From Verrucomicrobiales bacterium (GTDB lineage: Bacteria > Verrucomicrobiota > Verrucomicrobiia > Verrucomicrobiales > SLCJ01): a stretch of DNA of 64,000 nucleotides. The first letter of the stretch is position 1. Every line of letters begins with the position of its first letter. Position numbers and translations under genes: made by a program. Positions 44,252 through 53,374 of the stretch are shown piece after piece. A model generated the notes under the pieces. The model worked only from the letters and a program-made list of their open reading frames with translations. It ran no database searches and had not been told where the DNA came from. The stretch lies in contig JAGXGH010000047.1 in the NCBI GenBank assembly GCA_024636835.1, positions 19,457 to 83,456 of the forward strand. The letters are read 5' to 3'.

Positions 44252-44970
44252 GTGTCACCCGCGCATCATTATCCAGTGAGATTCGGAAGCGTGTGGATCT
44301 AACGAACGACCATCGTGAGCAAATGTTCACACTGATGGAGCGTCACTACGACGAAGTGAACCGGACGCAGTTCCTCGACGATCTATCTGGAAAAGACGAG
44401 GTGATTTTGCTCGTTAACAATGACCAGCATGTGTGTGGATTTAGCACACTCGCCTGGAATCCTGGTGGATGGTCGGGTGCGGAGGATATTGTGTTTTCCG
44501 GCGATACGGTGATCGCTAAGGAGGCTTGGGGATCGCAGGAATTGGTGAAAGCGTTTTGTCGTCGTGCCGGTGAATGGCAGGCTGAACATGGGCGGCGTCT
44601 GTTCTGGTTACTGATTTCAAAAGGCCATCGCACCTATCTCTACTTGCCGCTTTTTATGCGACGGTTTTTCCCATCGCCTGATGGCGACGATGACGAACTC
44701 GCACCACTCGCCAATGCGGTCGCGAAGAAATTGTTCGATGATTACCTGCAGGAAGATTGTGTGCTGAGATTTCCCAAGAGTCGCGGTCAGTTGAAGCCTG
44801 ATCTCGCGCAAAGTGCGCGTTTGCGAGAGGGAAGCCGTTACGTACGCTTCTTTCTCGAGCGCAACCCAGGCTACCAATCCGGTGATGAATTGATCTGTTT
44901 CACGGAGTTTGCTGAGGGGAATCTGAAGCGCTTGGCGAGGACAGCGTTTCTTGAGGGGAGGAGAGGATGA
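44248..44970 (+). CDS. GNAT-like acyltransferase-type protein
   Basis: The 240-residue product starts at ATG 44248, overlapping the previous stop by 4 bases. It resembles an N-acyltransferase fold: RVDLTNDHREQMFTLMERHY, then VILLVNNDQHVCGFSTLAW, and later LVKAFCRRAGEWQAEHGRRL and YLPLFMRRFFPSPDG. The central strand-turn-strand (ILLVNNDQHVCGF) and the following helix are like GNAT cores, but the acyl-CoA P-loop is not clear. The C-terminal part (EGSRYVRFFLERNPGYQSGD) is well structured. I infer a transferase that works with the GH3 and second GNAT proteins. The frame extends upstream to 43564, but that part is antisense-like noise over two other genes. Confidence 0.6.
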   Translation: MSVTRASLSSEIRKRVDLTNDHREQMFTLMERHYDEVNRTQFLDDLSGKDEVILLVNNDQHVCGFSTLAWNPGGWSGAEDIVFSGDTVIAKEAWGSQELVKAFCRRAGEWQAEHGRRLFWLLISKGHRTYLYLPLFMRRFFPSPDGDDDELAPLANAVAKKLFDDYLQEDCVLRFPKSRGQLKPDLAQSARLREGSRYVRFFLERNPGYQSGDELICFTEFAEGNLKRLARTAFLEGRRG

Positions 44971-46346
44971 ACCCCGCGGCGGCACAGCTTCTCGAAAGCT
45001 TGAACGCGTACCCTGTCGTGGACTCTTCTTCAGAGTATCTGGAAAAGCTGATCGCGAAGAATGTAAACTCTGCCTTTGGGCGCGAGCATGGGCTTTCCGG
45101 GATCACTGACATTGCGTCATTTCGTGAGCGCGTGCCGAGTCGCGATTACGATCAACTCTCACCATGGGTGGAGCGTGCAGCCGGCGGTGAGCGGAGCGTG
45201 CTCACTACAGAGTCCGTGCAGGCTTTTGAATTAACCACGGGTTCAAGCGGTAGGCGAAAATTGATTCCGTGGACGGCGAGTTACCAAGCCGAGTTGGCGC
45301 GGGCGCTCGGGCTGTGGATGAACGGCTGGTTGGAGAACGAACCGAGTGTGTTCGCAGGGCGTGCGTATTGGTCGATCTCGCCGAACTTCGCAAAGGCTGA
45401 GCGAACAAAGGGCGGAATTCCGATTGGTTTCGATGGAGATGCCGCCTACTTCCCGCCGGATGTCGGGCACGCGCTTGCGGCATGGTTGGCAGGATGCGAT
45501 GTGGCGCCAGGCGATGGATATTTTCAACGAACGATCGCCGAACTTTCAGACGTCGATCTCTCACTGATCTCAGTGTGGAGTCCGACCTTCTTCTTTCGTC
45601 TCGATGAGGCATTTCGCGAGGTGCACGGAGAAAAACCATGGATCGATGTGTGGCCGAACCTTGTGATGATCAGTTGTTGGGCTGATGCACAGAGTGAGGT
45701 CTGGCGCAAGCAGGTGGAAGACCGTGCGGGTGTGCGCGTCGAGCCGAAGGGCTTGGTCGCGACGGAAGGGGTGACGTCATTTCCACTTGGTGAACGCCGC
45801 GTGATTGGCGAGGGTGTGCACTTTCATGAGTTCATCGACTGTGTTAGCGGTGAGCTTTACTGCGCAGATGGACTAAGCGCAGGTCGTGAATACGAGGTCG
45901 TTCTCACCACCGGTGCAGGGTTGTGGCGCTACCACACAGGCGATCTTATTTGCGCTGAAGAAAGTGGCAGCATTGAGTTTCTCGGCAGGACGGGCGGTGG
46001 ATGTGATCTTGTCGGTGAAAAAGTCACACAAGCTGCGGTGATCCGTGCGTTTTCAGAAAATGATGTGCATGGGTTTATTGCGGTGGATGAGGAGCGATGC
46101 GTTTACACCATCTATTCGAGCAGCGCGGGTGATGAAGTTCTTAGATCGCTAAAAGCGAATCCGTATTTTGAGCAAGCGGTGGAGCTTCATCAGATCATCG
46201 TGAAAAGAGAACCTCTGCCGCACGATTGGTTTCAGCGCTGGGAAAGCTATCATGTGGAGAAATCTGGTGCCCGCATAGGCGATGTGAAGCCGCCGGTTTT
46301 ACTCACCGGAGACGAGGGTGGAAAGGTGGGTGAATGGCTCGTCTGA
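44967..46346 (+). CDS. GH3-family acyl-acid amido synthetase
   Basis: The 459-residue protein matches the GH3 superfamily of adenylate-forming enzymes, named from plant proteins that join jasmonate or auxin to amino acids. The ATP-binding motif is FELTTGSSGRRKLIPWT near residue 92. Later blocks are YWSISPNFAKAERTKGGIPI, KGLVATEGVTSFPLGER, and GLWRYHTGDLICAEESGSIE, followed by LVGEKVTQAAVIRAF, all at positions expected for GH3. The enzyme would activate a carboxylic acid as an acyl-adenylate and pass it to an amine or amino acid. Bacterial GH3 proteins are found in biosynthetic clusters but few are characterised. It overlaps both neighbours. Confidence 0.9.
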   Translation: MNPAAAQLLESLNAYPVVDSSSEYLEKLIAKNVNSAFGREHGLSGITDIASFRERVPSRDYDQLSPWVERAAGGERSVLTTESVQAFELTTGSSGRRKLIPWTASYQAELARALGLWMNGWLENEPSVFAGRAYWSISPNFAKAERTKGGIPIGFDGDAAYFPPDVGHALAAWLAGCDVAPGDGYFQRTIAELSDVDLSLISVWSPTFFFRLDEAFREVHGEKPWIDVWPNLVMISCWADAQSEVWRKQVEDRAGVRVEPKGLVATEGVTSFPLGERRVIGEGVHFHEFIDCVSGELYCADGLSAGREYEVVLTTGAGLWRYHTGDLICAEESGSIEFLGRTGGGCDLVGEKVTQAAVIRAFSENDVHGFIAVDEERCVYTIYSSSAGDEVLRSLKANPYFEQAVELHQIIVKREPLPHDWFQRWESYHVEKSGARIGDVKPPVLLTGDEGGKVGEWLV

Positions 46347-47395
46347 TCGACCGTCGTGCAGAGGCTGGCGATGATGCCGCATTGTGCCAGTTGATGCGTG
46401 AATGCCCAATGGGCGAACGCGTGCGCGTTACCTTACGAAGAGACGGGGGGTATTTTCGCGGCGCGGCGGTGCAGACTGAGACGCCCTTTGTTTACGCAGC
46501 GTTCGACGATAGAGGCAAGGTGATGGGTGTGTTTTCCGCAGGGAGTCGTCAGGTATGGATAAATAGTGAACCGTGCACGGTTAGATACCTTTCCGATTTG
46601 CGCATTCATCCCGATGTCCGTGGCAAGCGTTGGCTGCTGAAGGGTTATGCCAAGGTGAAGGAACTGCTCGGCGACGGCTTCGCGCAAACGCTCATTCTCT
46701 CGGATAACCACGAAGTGGATCAGTTGCTGACCTCGGGCCGGACCGGGTTACCGCGCTATCATCCGGCAGGTGAATATCTAACTTTGATGTTCGGCCATGC
46801 TAACTACCTCTCCAGTAGTAGTTACAGCATTCGTCGTGCAGTGGAGACTGACCTCCCTTCGATGCAAAAACTCTACGATGATTATGCATCCCGTCATCAG
46901 TTTGCGCCTGTATTGGACTTCTTCGAAATAGGGGAGAGTGCGTATTTCGACGGTCTTTGTCTTAAAGATTTTTGTTTGGTTCTGCGACGAGGAGAACTCG
47001 TCGCTATGGCAGCGCTCTGGGATCAGTCGAGCTTTAAGCAACTCGTTGTAGAGCACTACTCACGAGGCATGCGCATTTTACGCCCTGCTTTGAAATGCTT
47101 CACCGGAGTGAATTTGCCGTGCCAAGGTCAAGTGTTTCGCACACGCGCACTCACCGCCATGGCGTTCGTGGAAGATGATCTAAATGCAATGCCAGAACTT
47201 GTAAGATACGCTCGCTCAAAACTCAAGGCAGGGGAGAATCTGATGATCGGCCTCGACGCCTGTGATCCTAACATCCCGCGTTTAAAGAAAATGCGGCATT
47301 GGACCGAGCGCGGGCGACATTACCTCGTCGGATCCGCTCCGCCCGATCTTATCGATGACAGCCGTCTGTTCGCTTTTGATATTGCCAGGGTGTGA
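46334..47395 (+). CDS. GNAT-family N-acyltransferase
   Basis: The 353-residue protein has an N-terminal GNAT domain: RRAEAGDDAALCQLMRECPM, VYAAFDDRGKVMGVFSAG, then RYLSDLRIHPDVRGKRW, where the beta-4/P-loop region RIHPDVRGKRWLLK matches the acyl-CoA binding motif. A second GNAT-like half starts SIRRAVETDLPSMQKLYDDY and contains CLVLRRGELVAMAALWDQSS, so it is a tandem-GNAT protein. The start overlaps the GH3 stop by 13 bases. It ends the operon; the convergent amylosucrase gene stops 12 bases away. Acylation of an amine made or used by the GH3 enzyme is my inference. Confidence 0.82.
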   Translation: MARLIDRRAEAGDDAALCQLMRECPMGERVRVTLRRDGGYFRGAAVQTETPFVYAAFDDRGKVMGVFSAGSRQVWINSEPCTVRYLSDLRIHPDVRGKRWLLKGYAKVKELLGDGFAQTLILSDNHEVDQLLTSGRTGLPRYHPAGEYLTLMFGHANYLSSSSYSIRRAVETDLPSMQKLYDDYASRHQFAPVLDFFEIGESAYFDGLCLKDFCLVLRRGELVAMAALWDQSSFKQLVVEHYSRGMRILRPALKCFTGVNLPCQGQVFRTRALTAMAFVEDDLNAMPELVRYARSKLKAGENLMIGLDACDPNIPRLKKMRHWTERGRHYLVGSAPPDLIDDSRLFAFDIARV

Positions 47396-47406
47396 GGTGC
47401 GACTAG

Positions 47407-49350
47407 CTAATGCGTTTGGCGGAGGAGGGCGACGAATTGTAGTGGCTCTAGCTCGAGGGTGTGTGAGGCGATGAAGGATTGACCGGAGACGATGTCGACG
47501 AGTGCTTTTTTGAATCCAAGCTGACGGAGCCGGCGGGCTTCGATGCTTTGTGGTTGATCGCTGAAGTTCGCGAGGCAGAGCACGCTCTGATCCTGACTGG
47601 TGCGGAAGTAGCCGAACACATGGTCATTACCCGTGGCGAAGAATTCGGTGTCACCGCGCGCGAGGGCTGGGTTGTTGACTCGAAGCAATGTCAGTTTACG
47701 AATTGAGCTGTGGATGCGGAACTCGATGGTGGATTCGTCTCCGACGCGTTCGACTTTTTCCCAATCGAAATGGGGACGGTGTAGCCATCGGGTATCGCCT
47801 GCTTTCTCGATGTCATCATGGTAAGAGTGGTCGTTTAACATACCGATTTCATCACCGAGGTAGATGAGAGGAATTCCGCCGATGGTGAAGATGACGCGGT
47901 GGATGAGAAGGATACGACGTAGTGCGAGCTCGATTTCTTGTTCATCATCGAGCTTCATCGCGCGGCCGAGTCCAGCAAGCGAGGCAGTGGTTCCACAAAC
48001 ACGTACGTCAAGGGTGATGGGATCCTCTTGGAAGGGTTCGCCCTCGGCGAAGCTGGAATCGTGCTTACCGAAGTAGAAATTGTTGAGAAAGCGCCGGTGG
48101 TCGTGCGGATTGATACCAATTTCTTCAGCGTTTGCGTTGTCGAACCCCCAACCAATATCGTCATGACTGCGGACGTAGTTTACCCACGCGCAGCCCTCGA
48201 TGATATGGAAGCGCTTGTTCATCGAATGGGTGAGCAGGCGCGCATCGCGGGTGGCGAGTGATTCCCAAAGCAATGCCATCAGCAGAGGATTGTAGGAAAT
48301 CTGACACTCCGAGGGTCCGATGTATTTCTCGATATCATCCGGCGCGACAATCGCTTCAGATTTGAAGACCATACCCGGTGCGACCACGCGCACCACGGCG
48401 TTGAATGCTTGGATGACCCGATGCGCTTCGGGTAGGTTTTCGCAGGTCGTGCCTTTCTGTTTCCAAACAAAGGGCACGGCATCGAGTCGCAGCACGTCCA
48501 CGCCTACGTTGGAGAGAAAAAGCATTTCCTCAGCCATCGCATTAAAGACCTCTGGGTTGCGGTAATTGAGATCCCACTGGTAGGTGTGGAATGTCGTCCA
48601 CACCCATTTTTTCAAGCGGGTATGGTAGGTGAAACACCCGGGATGCTCGTCGGGAAATATGGTGCGTAGGTGGTTTTCGTATTCATCCGGCTCTTGGCGC
48701 GAGTCGAACATGAGGTAGAAATCCTGGCAGGTTTCATCGCCGGATTTTGCCGCCAGTGCCCATTCGTGTTCATCGGAGGTGTGGTTGAACACAAAGTCGA
48801 GGACGAGGGAAATTCCACGTTGCCGCAGGTCATGGGCGAGTTCTCGCAGGTCGTCGAGCGAGCCGAGGCCGGGGTCGGTTTCGCGATAGCTGCTCACGGC
48901 GTATCCACCATCGTCATCACCATCGGGGGATTTATAGAGCGGCATCAAATGGAGGTAGGTGACACCGAGCTCTTGTAGATAGGGCAGACGCTCGCGCAGT
49001 TTTACGAGATCGTCGGCAAACAGATCGACGTAGGTCATTGCACCAATGAGGTGACCGGATTGTATCCATGCCGGATCGGCTTCGCGGATGGCGTCGCTAC
49101 TTTTGAGTTCTGGTGCACGATGGAGATACGACTCTGCCATCACTTCGAGCAGGCGTTCGAGATGGTAATAGAAATCAAAATGGCTGCCGTAGAGCTCGAG
49201 GAGCTGACGGAATAAATTGGGAAAGTGTTCTTCGAGTCGGATGATGAACGATTTCCATTCTGTGGAACCGACTTCACTGGCGAATCGGGATTCCAACAGG
49301 CGTTTCAAGCGCACTAGTGTGCGCTGGCATTGTTTGTCAGTGACGGGCAT
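47407..49350 (-). CDS. Amylosucrase (GH13 family)
   Basis: The 647-residue protein matches amylosucrase, which splits sucrose and moves glucose onto an alpha-glucan, or hydrolyses it. The helical N-terminal domain is present (about residues 1-95). The barrel has GAMTYVDLFADDLVKLRERL, YLHLMPLYKSPDGDDDGGYA, VLDFVFNHTSDEHEWA, the nucleophile region VDVLRLDAVPFVW, the acid/base in KSEAIVAPDD, and YVRSHDDIGWGF with the third acid. DEIGMLND and the C-terminal beta domain follow. The length equals that of Neisseria amylosucrase. It is the last gene of a four-gene sucrose operon, 12 bases after the fructokinase. Confidence 0.94.
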   Translation of the reverse strand: MPVTDKQCQRTLVRLKRLLESRFASEVGSTEWKSFIIRLEEHFPNLFRQLLELYGSHFDFYYHLERLLEVMAESYLHRAPELKSSDAIREADPAWIQSGHLIGAMTYVDLFADDLVKLRERLPYLQELGVTYLHLMPLYKSPDGDDDGGYAVSSYRETDPGLGSLDDLRELAHDLRQRGISLVLDFVFNHTSDEHEWALAAKSGDETCQDFYLMFDSRQEPDEYENHLRTIFPDEHPGCFTYHTRLKKWVWTTFHTYQWDLNYRNPEVFNAMAEEMLFLSNVGVDVLRLDAVPFVWKQKGTTCENLPEAHRVIQAFNAVVRVVAPGMVFKSEAIVAPDDIEKYIGPSECQISYNPLLMALLWESLATRDARLLTHSMNKRFHIIEGCAWVNYVRSHDDIGWGFDNANAEEIGINPHDHRRFLNNFYFGKHDSSFAEGEPFQEDPITLDVRVCGTTASLAGLGRAMKLDDEQEIELALRRILLIHRVIFTIGGIPLIYLGDEIGMLNDHSYHDDIEKAGDTRWLHRPHFDWEKVERVGDESTIEFRIHSSIRKLTLLRVNNPALARGDTEFFATGNDHVFGYFRTSQDQSVLCLANFSDQPQSIEARRLRQLGFKKALVDIVSGQSFIASHTLELEPLQFVALLRQTH

Positions 49351-49362
49351 GAAGTCAGATGG

Positions 49363-50322
49363 TCAGGAGAGGGATCGTTGGCGCTGTGTGAGAGTATCGT
49401 CTTGGTCGATCAGGCGGCGCGCCATGGTCAATGCGCCGACAATGCCGGCGTGTTGGTCGAGTTCAGGAGTTTGAAGATACACATCAAGCGGTGGAAGGTT
49501 CCAGTAGTTCCCGGCGAGATCTGCGAACTTCTGCCGCACTCGGTCGAGCAACCCGTACTGTTGGAACACGCCGCCACCGAGAATAATGATATCGGGTGAC
49601 CATGCGGCGGTGAGGTTGATCGCGCCATGGGCTAAATAGGCGGCTTGCAGTTCCCAGGCGGGGTGATCATCAGGAAGCTCTGCACCGGGTATTCCCCAAC
49701 GTGCCTCTAGCGCTGGTCCAGACGCACGGCCTTCGAGGCAGGATTTATGGAACGGGCAAACATTGGTCGATTGATCAAAATCCTTGTCGAGATCGGGCAT
49801 CACCATGTGTCCAATTTCCGGGTGCATGCGGCCGTGGATGGGTGTGCCATCGATGAGCATGCCACCTCCGATTCCGGTGCCGACGGTGATGTAGGCGATG
49901 TTGCGGCAATGCCGACCGGCGCCGTATTCGGCCTCACCCATGGCAGCGACATTGACGTCCGTGTCGAAGGCGATGGGGATGTTTGATTCCAAGCCTGCGC
50001 GAATCCCGCCGATGAAGTCGGTGCCCGCCCATCCTTCTTTTGGTGTGGCGAGAATGGATCCGTAGCCGGGAGAACGTTGGTGCACATCGGCGGGGCCGAA
50101 GGTGCCGATGCCGAGAGAACACAGTTCGCCGTAGCGTTCTTGGGCTTCTCGGAAAAATTGTGATGCCTCTGCAAGTGTTGATTGTGGATCGCGGGTGGAA
50201 AAGCGGTGCTCCATGAGCAGTTGGTCCGGGCTCTGTGCTACGGCGCAGACGATTTTGGTGCCGCCGGCTTCGATGCCGCCAATGAGTGGGGCATCTTCTT
50301 GTTCTGGATTGGGGTCGGTCAT
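49363..50322 (-). CDS. ROK-family fructokinase
   Basis: The 319-residue protein phosphorylates fructose with ATP. It has the ROK pattern: GGIEAGGTKIVCAVAQ (phosphate-1 loop), LGIGTFGPADV, FDTDVNVAAMGEAEYG with the catalytic Asp, YITVGTGIGGG, and a zinc site HPEIGHMVM...CPFHKSCLEG, which is typical of ROK kinases. The C-terminal PDIIILGGGVFQQ is also usual. Its place between sucrose-phosphate synthase and amylosucrase supports fructose as substrate, since amylosucrase releases fructose. The gene starts 52 bases after the upstream synthase. Confidence 0.92.
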   Translation of the reverse strand: MTDPNPEQEDAPLIGGIEAGGTKIVCAVAQSPDQLLMEHRFSTRDPQSTLAEASQFFREAQERYGELCSLGIGTFGPADVHQRSPGYGSILATPKEGWAGTDFIGGIRAGLESNIPIAFDTDVNVAAMGEAEYGAGRHCRNIAYITVGTGIGGGMLIDGTPIHGRMHPEIGHMVMPDLDKDFDQSTNVCPFHKSCLEGRASGPALEARWGIPGAELPDDHPAWELQAAYLAHGAINLTAAWSPDIIILGGGVFQQYGLLDRVRQKFADLAGNYWNLPPLDVYLQTPELDQHAGIVGALTMARRLIDQDDTLTQRQRSLS

Positions 50323-50374
50323 GTTGTGTTGGGGGGTGGTGATGGGTTAAGCAAGAAGCGCTCCAATTTGCCGA

Positions 50375-52606
50375 CTACTCGCCGTCGTTGGTGTGAGCGA
50401 CGATGTCGGGGCTGAGTACGGCGTCGCTAGATTCTTCGTTGTCGCCTTGCACGCCAGTGGCGCTCTCAGGCACGCGCATGTCGGTAGTGAACTGATAGGC
50501 TTTGAGCGCTTCGACGAGTCCCATGAAGTTCGGTGATTTGGCAAGATAGACGCGTGGCAGATGTTCACACGATCTGAGCTCGGGTGCGTGGTCTGACCCA
50601 AGCGCTCCGAGGAAGCGACCCGAAAGGGCACCGTGATCACTGCCGCGACGGGCGTAGAAAAACACACGGTCGAAAGAGAGGTCCCAGCGGATTGTCACAT
50701 AGCGCATGGCTTGTCCTTTTCCGGAGCGTAGCGGAACCACATCGAGAAACGCATTCTCGGAGAGTAGAACCTTTACGGGGATTTGGTGTTCGCGGAGCAT
50801 CCGTTGGAGCGCGGTGCGCTTTGGTGATTTTTCAGGATCGTAATAGTAAGAAATTTTAAAGCGATGCTGATTCTCTTTGGGTTGAGGGGAGAGTCCGTCC
50901 ACGCTGTCCAGCACTTCGTGAATTTTCTCGGGTTCCCAGCGGTAGTTGAGGTGGTCGCGCCATTTTGCGTCGAGCACGAAACGTGATCCGTAACAAATCT
51001 CCGCGCCAAGTTGGGTGATGTAAACGTCGGGCGATGGGAGTCGATGCTCGGCAATCAATTTCTTGGCTTGATCGAGAGTGCGGCCGGTGACAATGCCGAA
51101 CCCGATTCGGTTGTTGTTGGCTCTGATCATCTCGTGCAACTCGCTGATAGCCTCTGCATCACCTTCGAGAAGATTTTCATCAAGTCCGCAGAAGATCATC
51201 CGATCTTGCAAGGGAATGGCGGTGCGTTGCTTGGTGTCGAGCAACTCGGGGCGGGTGATGTTTTCAATGAGCTCCGCCGCTTCGTCGAGGTATCGCTCGA
51301 CGTGACCTTCCCACGAATAGTGTTTCTTCACACCGACGATGCCGTTTTTAGACCACTCGCGCCATTGGCCGAGGTTGTCGACGATGTCTTCGAGCGAGCG
51401 CTTCCATTCGTCGAGATCGAGGGGGTCGATGAGTTTTCCGTTGTTGCAGTTGCCAATGATGTCGCGAGGCCCGCCGTCGTTGGTGGCCAGGATGGGTAAC
51501 CCGCTGGCAGCTGCTTCGATCAGGGTGAGCCCGAAGCCTTCGACAAGTGCGGGGTTGATGAACACACCTCGTTGTGCGGCGGCGTAGCGATAGAAGCCAG
51601 GGATCTCGTCGGACTCGTGCATTTTTGGGATCGAGACGCAACCGTAGAGGTCGTAGTCGTCGATGAGCTGAAGGAGTTCGTTCCAAACCTTGCGCGCGCC
51701 TGGATTGAGTTCCTTGATGGTTTTACGATTGCCGGCGACGATGACGAGGTTCGCTTTGTGGCGCAGGGTTTCGCTTTCGCCAAAGGCTTTAACGAGTGTC
51801 TTGAGGTTCTTTTTTTCGTCGGCTCGAGCAATGGCGAGGATTGTCGGACGGTCGGGATGATTGAGGAAACGCTCGATCTTCTGCGTCACTGAGTCGGGCA
51901 CCGGCTTCTCATCGGGTGTGGCGAAACGGGAAAGATCGACCCCGGGTGGGATCACCCGCATGCGTTCTGGAGAGTAGTGCTCGTAGTCGCCGTATTGATC
52001 TTCGATCTCTTGTTGCGTGCTGGTGCAAACGAGCGATGCGGTTTCCAATGCCATCTCTTCCGCTTCGATGCGTGCGCTAAAATTGTAGCGTCGCTCGACG
52101 GATGCCGGGTCGTTGCTGCCTTTGATCAAGTGACGCTTTTTTGTCCGCCCCAGTGAGTGGCCGGTGAAGACGAAAGGGCAACCGAGCAAGGAGGCAAGTT
52201 GGCTCCCGACGTAACCAGCATCCGCGTAGTGTGCGTGGATGATGTCCGGTAAACGCTCCGCTTTGCGGAACATGGCAAGCGATTGATCGACGAAGGTGTC
52301 GAGGTAGCGCCAAAGGGACTCTTTGCGCAGGTAGCGGCGTGGGCCGGCGGCGACGCGTTTGATGTAGGCATTGCCGCCAAGCACTTCGACTGGGTTTGCG
52401 TAATCGACGCTGACCTTGGGGTCGATGACTTGGCGGGTGATCAGATCGACCTGACCAACTTTGTCGTTCTTGGCGAGTGCCTCGACGAGTTCGAGGACAT
52501 ATTTGCATTGTCCACCGGTGTCGGCGTCGCGCCCGAGTTCGAGGTCGCCACCGCGGATCAGACCGTGGATGGAAATGTGGACTATATATAAACCGTCTCT
52601 GTTCAT
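50375..52606 (-). CDS. Sucrose-phosphate synthase with C-terminal phosphatase-like domain
   Basis: The 743-residue protein makes sucrose-6-phosphate from UDP-glucose and fructose-6-phosphate. The N-terminal GT-B domain has ISIHGLIRGGDLELGRDADT, GGQCKYVLELVEALA, HAHYADAGYVGSQLA and GHSLGRTKKRHLI, all classical SPS blocks. Then come VIPPGVDLSRF, ARADEKKNLKTLVKAF and PALVEGFGLTLIEAAASGLP with the E-x7-E motif. From about residue 490 a HAD-like domain similar to sucrose-phosphate phosphatase follows (NRIGFGIVTGRTLDQAKKLI). The first catalytic Asp motif appears altered (MIFCGLDENL), so this domain may be inactive, as in plant SPS. The start overlaps the phosphatase stop by 4 bases. Confidence 0.95.
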   Translation of the reverse strand: MNRDGLYIVHISIHGLIRGGDLELGRDADTGGQCKYVLELVEALAKNDKVGQVDLITRQVIDPKVSVDYANPVEVLGGNAYIKRVAAGPRRYLRKESLWRYLDTFVDQSLAMFRKAERLPDIIHAHYADAGYVGSQLASLLGCPFVFTGHSLGRTKKRHLIKGSNDPASVERRYNFSARIEAEEMALETASLVCTSTQQEIEDQYGDYEHYSPERMRVIPPGVDLSRFATPDEKPVPDSVTQKIERFLNHPDRPTILAIARADEKKNLKTLVKAFGESETLRHKANLVIVAGNRKTIKELNPGARKVWNELLQLIDDYDLYGCVSIPKMHESDEIPGFYRYAAAQRGVFINPALVEGFGLTLIEAAASGLPILATNDGGPRDIIGNCNNGKLIDPLDLDEWKRSLEDIVDNLGQWREWSKNGIVGVKKHYSWEGHVERYLDEAAELIENITRPELLDTKQRTAIPLQDRMIFCGLDENLLEGDAEAISELHEMIRANNNRIGFGIVTGRTLDQAKKLIAEHRLPSPDVYITQLGAEICYGSRFVLDAKWRDHLNYRWEPEKIHEVLDSVDGLSPQPKENQHRFKISYYYDPEKSPKRTALQRMLREHQIPVKVLLSENAFLDVVPLRSGKGQAMRYVTIRWDLSFDRVFFYARRGSDHGALSGRFLGALGSDHAPELRSCEHLPRVYLAKSPNFMGLVEALKAYQFTTDMRVPESATGVQGDNEESSDAVLSPDIVAHTNDGE

Positions 52607-53346
52607 GCGGATGGATGTGGGTTGGCGAAATGTTGTAATCCCTCGATCACACCATCGGCGCAGGTTTTTGAGGCGTGGAAAAACGAGGTGCCTTGCAGCG
52701 CAGCGATGAGTGCTGGCTCGGCGTTCGCGACTACGATGGCTTTTGAGCCTTTTAGTGAAAGCATTGCGGCATCGTTGCCGGAATCCCCTGCGACGACGAC
52801 TTCCGAGCGGGGGAGGTCGAGATGGTAGGCAAGATGGAGTAGCGCGTTGGCTTTGTTGGCAGCGATGGGAAGCAGGTCGAGGTCGCGGTTAGATGAATAG
52901 ATGGCCTGTGCGTTGATGCCGCGTTGAGTCAGGGCGCTGAGTAAATTGTCGAGCTGGGCGGACGTCGCGTCTTCCCAGAACCAACTGCATTTGTAAGGGT
53001 TTTGGCACTCGGGTGGCTGCGGGCGTGGGCCGTCGATGGCGCTGATGACATCGAACACAATATCGAAATCCCAGTTATCTCGCAGGGTGTTGAGAAACTC
53101 GGAAAGCGGGCGTTCTCCGTCTCCGTGGACGATTGATGTACCGACGCCGCTAATGATGAAGTCGGGCGTTGGCAACTCGGTGCGGGCGATGAGAGCGAGC
53201 GTGTCGTCGACTGATCGACCGGTGTTATAGGCGAGCTTCGGATAACCGTGAGTGTCGCGCAAAGTCGACCAAAATTTGGCGAATCTGGCGGTGGAATCTG
53301 TGTTGTCGTAAACGGTGCCGTCAATGTCGGTGGAGAAAAGGAGCAT
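52603..53346 (-). CDS. Sucrose-phosphate phosphatase-like HAD hydrolase
   Basis: From the ATG at 53346 the protein has 247 residues. HAD-IIB motifs are clear: LLFSTDIDGTVYDNTDSTAR with the nucleophile and second Asp (motif I), AYNTGRSVD (motif II), a lysine in KANALLHLAYHLDLP (motif III) and VVVAGDSGNDAAMLS (motif IV). It would remove phosphate from sucrose-6-phosphate made by the next gene. It is slightly shorter than cyanobacterial SPP but has all catalytic residues. A start at 53433 exists but adds 29 residues upstream of the motif I strand without family support. First gene of the sucrose operon. Confidence 0.9.
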   Translation of the reverse strand: MLLFSTDIDGTVYDNTDSTARFAKFWSTLRDTHGYPKLAYNTGRSVDDTLALIARTELPTPDFIISGVGTSIVHGDGERPLSEFLNTLRDNWDFDIVFDVISAIDGPRPQPPECQNPYKCSWFWEDATSAQLDNLLSALTQRGINAQAIYSSNRDLDLLPIAANKANALLHLAYHLDLPRSEVVVAGDSGNDAAMLSLKGSKAIVVANAEPALIAALQGTSFFHASKTCADGVIEGLQHFANPHPSA

Positions 53347-53357
53347 GGCTAGGGTAG

Positions 53358-53374
53358 AAGCCCGGAACGGGCTT
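53358..53374. promoter_or_regulatory. Hairpin just upstream of the sucrose operon
   Basis: AAGCCCG/CGGGCTT with a GAA or TTC loop lies 12 bases before the first start codon of the sucrose operon, so it would be in the leader RNA. It could modulate initiation or be chance; no T-tract follows. Confidence 0.35.
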
